A stretch of DNA of 20,000 nt, from NCBI GenBank assembly GCA_037176905.1, contig JBBBWG010010457.1, positions 1 through 20,000 of the forward strand, given 5' to 3'. Each line of letters starts with the position of its first letter. Position 1 is the stretch's first letter. This document shows, in pieces, positions 9,621-20,000 of this stretch. The notes beneath the pieces are model-generated. The model was not told where the DNA came from. It saw only the letters and a list, made by a program, of their open reading frames with translations, and did no database searches. This DNA comes from Azolla pinnata (Eukaryota; Streptophyta; Polypodiopsida; Salviniales; Salviniaceae). A program made the position numbers and the translations under genes.

Positions 9621-9810
9621 TCATCGCCGGCGGTGGGAGGAGGAGGAGGAGGAGGAGGAGGAGGGAACACATTGGATCGATTCGATGGTGGTTGTGCATG
9701 CCCAAAGCCCCGACAGCGCTGGCGCGGAATCGTGCTTGCGGCGGTGATGGTGGCGGTGCTGATGGCGATGTGCGTTCCTTTCAGCACCGGCTCTGCAGAC
9801 ATGATGATGC

Positions 9811-9842
<32 letters not shown>

Positions 9843-10392
9843 ATGATGTCCATGTCCATGGCCTGCGTCTGTTTTGGAGCGGTGATGATGATGCTCACGT
9901 CTGTGTCTCTGCCCGACCTGAAGCCCGACCTTGCTGCCGCCATAGCCGCGGTAATCCTCGCCATAGCTGCTGCTGCTGCTGCTGCTGCTGCTGCCCTTCG
10001 AGCGAGGATGTGCAGCATCACCGGCTCCACCGCATGAAATGAGGCGCGCAGATCTAGGGTTTCTTCCACGCCCGTGGCTTCTGCCCCCGCCGGGCCTCCT
10101 CAGAGGGAGAAGATCCATGGAGTCTCCTTCTCCATCTCCTTCTCCTTCTCCTTCTCCTTCTCCATCTCCTTCTCCTTCTCCTTCTGTGTCTTCTTCGGAT
10201 TCGAGGTCCCAGCGAGAGGAAGGCGCCACGCCTTTCTGCGAGCTCTTGACGGCAGCGCGGAGGAAGAGATCGTTGAGCCGCTGGTGCAAGGTATGAGCAG
10301 CAGCTCTTCCTGCGCAGGCGGCGGGCGGCGCATCTGGGGAAGCACCTGCGCAGGCGATGAGAGCAAGAAGGAAGGGATCGCCATCGCCATCG

Positions 10393-10437
<45 letters not shown>

Positions 10438-10832
10438 TCGTCGCCGTCTGCAGGTTCCATGGAGTTGTTTCTTGTTTTGGGCGGTTTCACACCTGTCGGG
10501 CGGGCGGACGACGGCCGGCGGCCGGGCGGCGGCCGGAGCGGCGGCAAAGGCTCACCATCATCACCATCATCATCATCATCACCGTCGCCACCATCGCCAT
10601 CATCGCCATCCACGGGTCTCCGTTTCACACCTGGCCGCTCCTCCCACAAGAAGGGCACGCGCGACTGCACCGCGCCCGCCCACGCCCATTGCAGCGATTC
10701 GGTGGGTGACGCCAGAGAAGAGGAAGCTGATGATGATGATGATGATGATGATGAGGATGAGAACAATGATGGTGGTGGTGGTGGTGGTGGTGGTGGGAAG
10801 CGGTCTACAATCGAAGCCTGGCTTCGCCTCAT
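9621..10832 (-). CDS. Low-complexity protein with VPFLWEERPG motif (DUF688-like)
   Basis: A single open frame of 403 codons from ATG at 10832. The frame opens with GTG four codons earlier, but ATG is the plausible start. The recognisable parts are MRRSQASIVDRF at the N-terminus, SRVPFLWEERPGVKRRP (about 57-73), PLPPLRPPPG (about 96-104) and DPFLLALIACAG (about 152-163). A (V/I)PFxWEExPGxP motif followed by a Pro-rich block marks a plant-only group of uncharacterised proteins (DUF688 and relatives). No enzyme motif, signal peptide or membrane segment is seen. The rest is homopolymer: Pro9, Ser11, Asp-rich runs (about 76-92 and 134-152), a Glu-Gly run (about 216-237), Ser9 and a His5-Gln8-His3 tract near 329-344. 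The C-terminus (IESIQCVP, Ser run, HRRR) has no family support, so an unrecognised intron or frame end in the last third is possible. Molecular role unknown. Confidence 0.7.
9802..9850 (+). repeat. ATG/CTG trinucleotide tract coding His-Gln run on minus strand
   Basis: ATGATG, then eight CTG units, then ATGATG again. On the minus strand, in the frame of the VPFLWEERPG gene, it reads His-Gln8-His. A second CTG tract at 9968-9992 reads Ser in the same frame. The two tracts use the same nucleotide repeat in different frames. Confidence 0.8.
10128..10187 (+). repeat. TCTCCT/TCTCCA hexanucleotide tract, coding Glu-Gly run on minus strand
   Basis: About nine hexamer units of TCTCCT with TCTCCA variants. 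In the minus-strand gene frame it encodes alternating Glu and Gly with a few Asp. The unit is six bases, so copy-number change keeps the frame. Confidence 0.8.
10393..10446 (+). repeat. GTC trinucleotide tract coding Asp run on minus strand
   Basis: About 15 GTC units with GCC interruptions. On the minus strand this is GAC, giving the longest Asp run of the VPFLWEERPG protein. Similar CATCAC/CATCGC (10553-10612), GAT (10728-10757) and GGT (10770-10795) tracts in the same gene encode its other Asp, Ser and Pro runs. Confidence 0.8.
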
Positions 10833-10962
10833 GTGTACGTTCACGGAACAGAAGCAAACGGGCGATCGATTGCCGAAGCCCCGATTCCGCGCGGATTTCT
10901 ACTGATATGCCCGAATGCTCTGCTCGATGCGGTCCCAACTCACTCCCTTGCGATGCCCTTTC

Positions 10963-11011
10963 CAGAAGAAGAAGAAGAAGAAGAAGAAGAAGAAGAAGAA
11001 GAAGAAGAAGA
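10963..11011 (+). repeat. (GAA)n microsatellite
   Basis: About 16 GAA units on the plus strand, read as TTC in the direction of the minus-strand gene that starts about 130 bases away. A pyrimidine tract in this position is common in plant 5' UTRs. Confidence 0.9.
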
Positions 11012-11045
11012 CGCAGTAGCAGCTGGCGATGAACTAACTGAACTT

Positions 11046-11075
11046 ATTATTATATATATATATATATATATATAT
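11046..11075 (+). repeat. (TA)n microsatellite
   Basis: About 15 TA dinucleotides, 215-245 bases upstream of the ATG of the minus-strand gene. It could act as an extended TATA region for that gene, but nothing in the sequence proves it. Confidence 0.9.
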
Positions 11076-11304
11076 CCCCGGTTCGGATGCAGTATTCACT
11101 TGTCAGCTCTATGTTGGCTTCTTACCGGATTGTTACTTACCGTCACCACCAGATGCATTTGCTCCTCTCTGTTCGTGTCCGTGTTCCCTATCTGTGTCCC
11201 CCCCTCTCGTTCGTTGTTCTTGATGTCACTGCCGGAATCGAAATTCGCCCTTTTCTCGTTCAAAAATGCCTTGCTTGACTACGAATCATTCCACCACCTT
11301 GACT

Positions 11305-11305
<1 letters not shown>

Positions 11306-11356
<51 letters not shown>
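11306..11356 (+). repeat. (CT)n microsatellite
   Basis: About 22 uninterrupted CT units after a short imperfect lead-in (CTCTCTCCCTCT). On the gene's strand it reads GA. Confidence 0.92.
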
Positions 11357-11359
<3 letters not shown>

Positions 11360-11368
11360 CCGCACTGA

Positions 11369-11374
11369 CACGTG
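11369..11374 (+). promoter_or_regulatory. G-box (CACGTG) upstream of the VPFLWEERPG gene
   Basis: Palindromic CACGTG in the context GACACGTGAC, an ABRE/G-box type core bound by plant bZIP and bHLH factors. It lies about 540 bases upstream of the ATG. Function is inferred only from the motif and position. Confidence 0.4.
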
Positions 11375-11488
11375 ACGGTGGTGGTCCCTACAAAGAGCGC
11401 ATGGGAGGGAAGGAATTGCACGTTTCTTCTTCCTCGGATGGATCGATGGATGGATTCAAATCGCTCTTGGACCTCGTCCTCGTCTCCA

Positions 11489-11520
11489 GACACACACACA
11501 TACACACACACACACACACA
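11489..11520 (+). repeat. (CA)n microsatellite
   Basis: ACAC tract of about 16 units with one TACA interruption. Confidence 0.9.
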
Positions 11521-11544
11521 ATGCATTGGTTACACCGACTCTTG

Positions 11545-11955
11545 CCATGCATCATGCATGATAACAGTATCCTCTCCTTCGATCAATGCACACATGCATG
11601 TCAGCAGCTTCTGGCATTTGAGCCCAACAAAGCAAAGTTAAAGGCAAGGGAAGCGACGAGCATCAACCACCCACCACCAAAATGTGCTGTGCGAGAAACA
11701 AATAGGTTGTTTGGTTGCCGCTAGATGTGGCGGAACTAGATACACGTACACACTTGTACACATGAAGCTTCCTTTTGATCCAATGTTATCAGCCGTGATA
11801 CGTCATCGATGCATGGCATGAAGCATGTGTATGTACACACACACCTGATGCATGAAGCTTCGTAAGCACGAGGACCAGTCCGACTCGCCATCATCACCAT
11901 CATCATCATCATCATCATCATCATTATTATCATCATCACCATCATCATGCTGTGC
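11545..11955 (+). promoter_or_regulatory. Cluster of CATGCA (RY-type) motifs
   Basis: CATGCA or TGCATG occurs repeatedly: 11547-11562 (CATGCATCATGCATG), 11594-11600, 11810-11816, 11849-11854 and 11953-11959. The RY element CATGCA is bound by B3-domain factors and is known from seed-expressed plant promoters. The motif is short and palindromic, so chance clustering in this repeat-rich DNA is possible. Confidence 0.3.
11889..11949 (+). repeat. (ATC)n microsatellite
   Basis: About 20 ATC units with CAC and ATT interruptions. Same unit family as the ATC/GAT tracts in the GPAT intron and upstream of katanin. Confidence 0.9.
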
Positions 11956-12190
11956 ATGCCGGATTTGTGTTTGGCTTGTACAATTGAAAACAATGGGCAT
12001 CCACACATGCACAATGCCATGCCTTCTGACATCGACTAGGGTCCCTCCAACGGAGTACAATACAAACTTCGGATCTGTCCTGTGCACTGTGCTTTCCGAT
12101 GACGATCTAGTGTTTGCTGCTGCAGCGAATCAAGATCGTAAAACTAGTAACAGAACTAATCTCCGAGTAATCGAACGATACATTCCGTAA

Positions 12191-12214
12191 TTAGGGTTTT
12201 GAGCTTAGGGTTTT
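12191..12214 (+). promoter_or_regulatory. Pair of telo-box-like TTAGGGTTTT motifs
   Basis: Two TTAGGGTTTT copies start at 12191 and 12205. The telo-box (AAACCCTAA) is a known element of plant promoters, often of growth-related genes. No start codon of a confident gene is close by, so they may equally be remnants of interstitial telomere-like DNA. Confidence 0.4.
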
Positions 12215-13547
12215 GAATGTCAGTGTCCTATCCTTCCATTGCAAGAAAGGTGTAATCGTAGATTGGCTTAATCAGTTGATGTCTATTACCTCGGATTAGT
12301 TTAATTCCTCAACGCATCGCTTGATTACCTATTGCCAATTGTATCGCTAACCTGTATAATTTGTACAATTAATCTACACACTTCCATTCCTGTAACGAAT
12401 CAACAGCAAGAACAAGAAAAGAGAGGGGAGGTGGCACGGATCAAGTTTTACAAACCATGTGGAATACGAATACAAGGACTGATTGTGTATGACACAGTCA
12501 ACGATTGATTCATCGGAATCGTTGTCGAGCCAAAAACTTCTTCGGCAAATCAGCTTCAAGACCCTTCCATCAAGACCACCATTTTGTTTTCCCTTCTACT
12601 TGCACAAATACATCGAAAAATCATCTGGCAATCTTGTGCATGAACATTGAAAAACACATCAGCAAATTCTGCACCCAGTTCCACAATTTCTATGCCACTC
12701 CACTTGCCCAAGAGAGGTTCAGCACGTATTTCAATTTTCTGGGCAAAGAAATGTACTTGCGTCAACGTCGCAGTCGATACAGGAAACGCTTGGACTCTGA
12801 ACTCGGTCAGCCATTGCCACCATAATCTCCTCGATTCTGCGGGCAGCCTGCTACAAACATGCAAAGCAAAGAACAAGAAAGGTCCAAATGGCATGAGTAA
12901 AGATGTATGAACAGGAATGAAGAATGCCTACGTTGGCATTCTCCAAGAACAGTACCTATTGATAAAGAAAATTGTACAAAGAATCTTTGTCAAAAGGATG
13001 ATCAGAGATTTATCAGGTACAACATTTTGATCTCTCCACAAATTAGTGACTGCAACCTTTACACTGAAAAACTCCAAACAAGGGTAATAAAATATTTCAA
13101 TTTGGTCAGGAAATTATACGCGGTTTGAATTCAATCAAGGTCTTGAATGTAGGAGTTAGAATATATTTATACATGATCTAAAGGTATAAAAAGATGACAG
13201 TTCCAAGCAAAGTAAGCTTGTTTGGCAAGACCTATGAGGATGGCGCCCACTGTTGTTTCTGATGAGATCTATATGATCATGATTCACAAGTTACAAATCC
13301 ACTCTAGTACCTTTTTCATGTGGAAAGAAAGGGAAGCTGATTTCAATGTGAGGTAAGCACTGGAAAAACAGATCAGGAATGTTTTCCAGTTGCCCGCGCA
13401 AATGCCTTCAGCCAGCATATACCACACACGACAGAAGCAAAAGGCCAACTTGATGATAACTTTATACAACTGTGGAGTAAACCCATTTGTTGTTCTACGC
13501 TATAATGTGGGTCACTTTCCCGAGTCATTAACAGCAACCTATGTGGC
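12215..13547. other. Intergenic region downstream of katanin
   Basis: Apart from the unrecognised frame at 12556-12894, I see no gene. The part next to 13548 is probably the katanin 3' UTR and is AT-rich with scattered stops in all frames. Confidence 0.55.
12556..12894 (-). other. Unrecognised ATG-started ORF, 112 codons
   Basis: ATG at 12894, stop at 12556. It begins MPFGPFLFFALHVCSRLPAE and contains SRRLWWQWLTEF and GKWSGIEIVELGAEFADVFF. I recognise no domain. Two plus-strand frames are also open over most of the stretch, so it could be a shadow of an old coding sequence. A third minus-strand frame would give an exon starting QAARRIEEIMVAMADRVQSP after an acceptor TTTGTAG at about 12850, ending before GTACAT. 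Composition is less biased than the simple repeats nearby, which makes an old gene fragment plausible, but nothing here confirms it. Confidence 0.3.
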
Positions 13548-19047
<5,500 letters not shown>

Positions 19048-19424
19048 TTGTCCTTTGCAAACGCCTCAACCAAACGGGGCGAGGAAGGACGGACCAACAC
19101 CTAAACCACTCCCCGCGTCAGTCGAGCAGCAGCATTGTTCTTGCAAAGACAGGAAACGGCTGCCGATCGAGGATTCCTTTGGGAGGGGGGGGGGGGAGTA
19201 AGAATGCCTCGTGTCTGAGAGAGAAAGGCACGCGATGATGAAGTGGGGAACAGCGGAGAAACCTGCGCTGTGATCCTGGCGTTAACCCTAGCAACAACAG
19301 AGAGGACAAAATGAGGCAGAAAATTAGGAAAGAAGGAAGAAAGTGGTTCCCTTAGGCCACAATTGTGGCTTTGTTTCTTAAGATCATAATCCAAGCAACT
19401 TCCATCTTTCTCTCCAAGGCTGTA

Positions 19425-19494
<70 letters not shown>

Positions 19495-20000
19495 GGTGGT
19501 GGTGGTGGTGGTGGTGGTGGTAATGATGGTGATGATGGTGGTGGTGGTGGTGATGGTGAAGACAACGACATTATCACTTGCGATTAGGAAGCAGAGGACG
19601 CGATTCGAGTCTGAAGCGCTTTTTGCACGTCTGTTAGGAGACGGTGATCAGAGTGACACTGCAGGGGGGAGCTAAATAGTCGGGGAGAGTTAAGGTTGTT
19701 GACCTCGTGGCCGCTAACTGCATAGCACTCGATACCTCGCGGAGATTCCATCGTGAGAAGCAGCAATGGTTCTCGGACTACCTCGGACTGTCGCCTGGAG
19801 TAGGTTCACGAAAATCGGGGAAGAGAATTTTAAAATAGCCTGCGGAGACGCGTGACCGAATACATGGGTTGTTCCGGGGGGGGGGTGGGTGGGTAGACCT
19901 GTTCAGGTTGCAGATTCGCTTGAATGTTCCTCGGTGCGTCGAGCCAGGTTTCCTTGTCGGATCGGCTGGTGCCGCATGCTATCTCAATGTCAGTCGAGCC
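19048..20000. other. Katanin 5' flank
   Basis: Upstream sequence of the minus-strand katanin gene, containing the 5' UTR and promoter. It carries a G-run at about 19184-19197, an ACCCTA telo-box-like motif at 19285, the GAT/GGT array, and a second G-run with GGGTGGGTGGG at 19876-19894. No gene is seen out to the right edge. Confidence 0.6.
19428..19560 (+). repeat. (GAT)n-(GGT)n compound microsatellite
   Basis: About 17 GAT units run directly into about 13 GGT units, then a mixed GAT/GGT tail. It sits 380-510 bases upstream of the katanin start codon. The open frames here (poly-Met, Val, Ser or Pro) are repeat artefacts. Confidence 0.92.

Larger units (their letters stand above)
10833..12190. 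other. Microsatellite-rich upstream region of the VPFLWEERPG gene
   Basis: No gene is supported. The region holds five long microsatellites of different types listed separately, a G-box at 11369 and several CATGCA motifs between 11545 and 11955. Because the gene reads leftward, this is its 5' UTR and promoter side. Open frames here exist only because the repeats lack stops. Confidence 0.6.

Noticed and set aside
19427..19675. Poly-Met/poly-Val frame and its minus-strand poly-Ser/poly-Pro partner
   Set aside because: Pure translation of the GAT/GGT microsatellite.

Overview
This is plant nuclear DNA. The evidence is an intron-rich katanin p60 gene of plant type, a plant GPAT acyltransferase gene, a plastid-type transit peptide on a TPR protein, and a protein with the plant-specific VPFLWEERPG motif. 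Two of the genes (GPAT and the VPFLWEERPG gene) are very GC-rich with G/C at most third codon positions, while katanin and the TPR gene have AT-rich introns. This contrast is typical of monocots, but I cannot name a species. The window is unusually dense in trinucleotide and other microsatellites, and several of them lie inside coding exons.

Layout. 1-2701 (+): the 3' two exons of a glycerol-3-phosphate acyltransferase of the GPAT1/2/3-like group; the 5' end lies outside the window. Its exon 1 carries an in-frame telomere-like repeat, its intron is almost entirely micro- and minisatellite, and exon 2 carries a Ser run followed by a Glu run. 2702-4008: convergent 3' flanks with a small telomere-like array. 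4009-7822 (-): a 13-exon plastid-targeted TPR protein that I assembled by hand. It has two consecutive apparent GC-AG introns and an ambiguous 3' end. 7823-9620: intergenic, with a degenerate tandem repeat. 9621-10832 (-): a GC-rich single-exon gene for a low-complexity protein with a VPFLWEERPG motif (DUF688-like). 10833-13547: intergenic, with a long run of different microsatellites, a G-box, a cluster of CATGCA motifs, two telo-boxes and one unrecognised ORF. 13548-19047 (-): a complete seven-exon katanin p60 gene (521 aa). 19048-20000: its upstream region with a long GAT/GGT array.

The genes are not an operon and do not form an obvious pathway. GPAT acts in lipid or extracellular polyester synthesis, katanin severs microtubules, and the TPR protein is predicted plastidial. 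No CRISPR array, RNA gene or intact transposon was recognised. The most interesting material is how simple repeats have entered coding sequence and splice structure: the Asn-Pro insertion in GPAT, the GC-AG introns, and the alternative 3' ends of the TPR gene.
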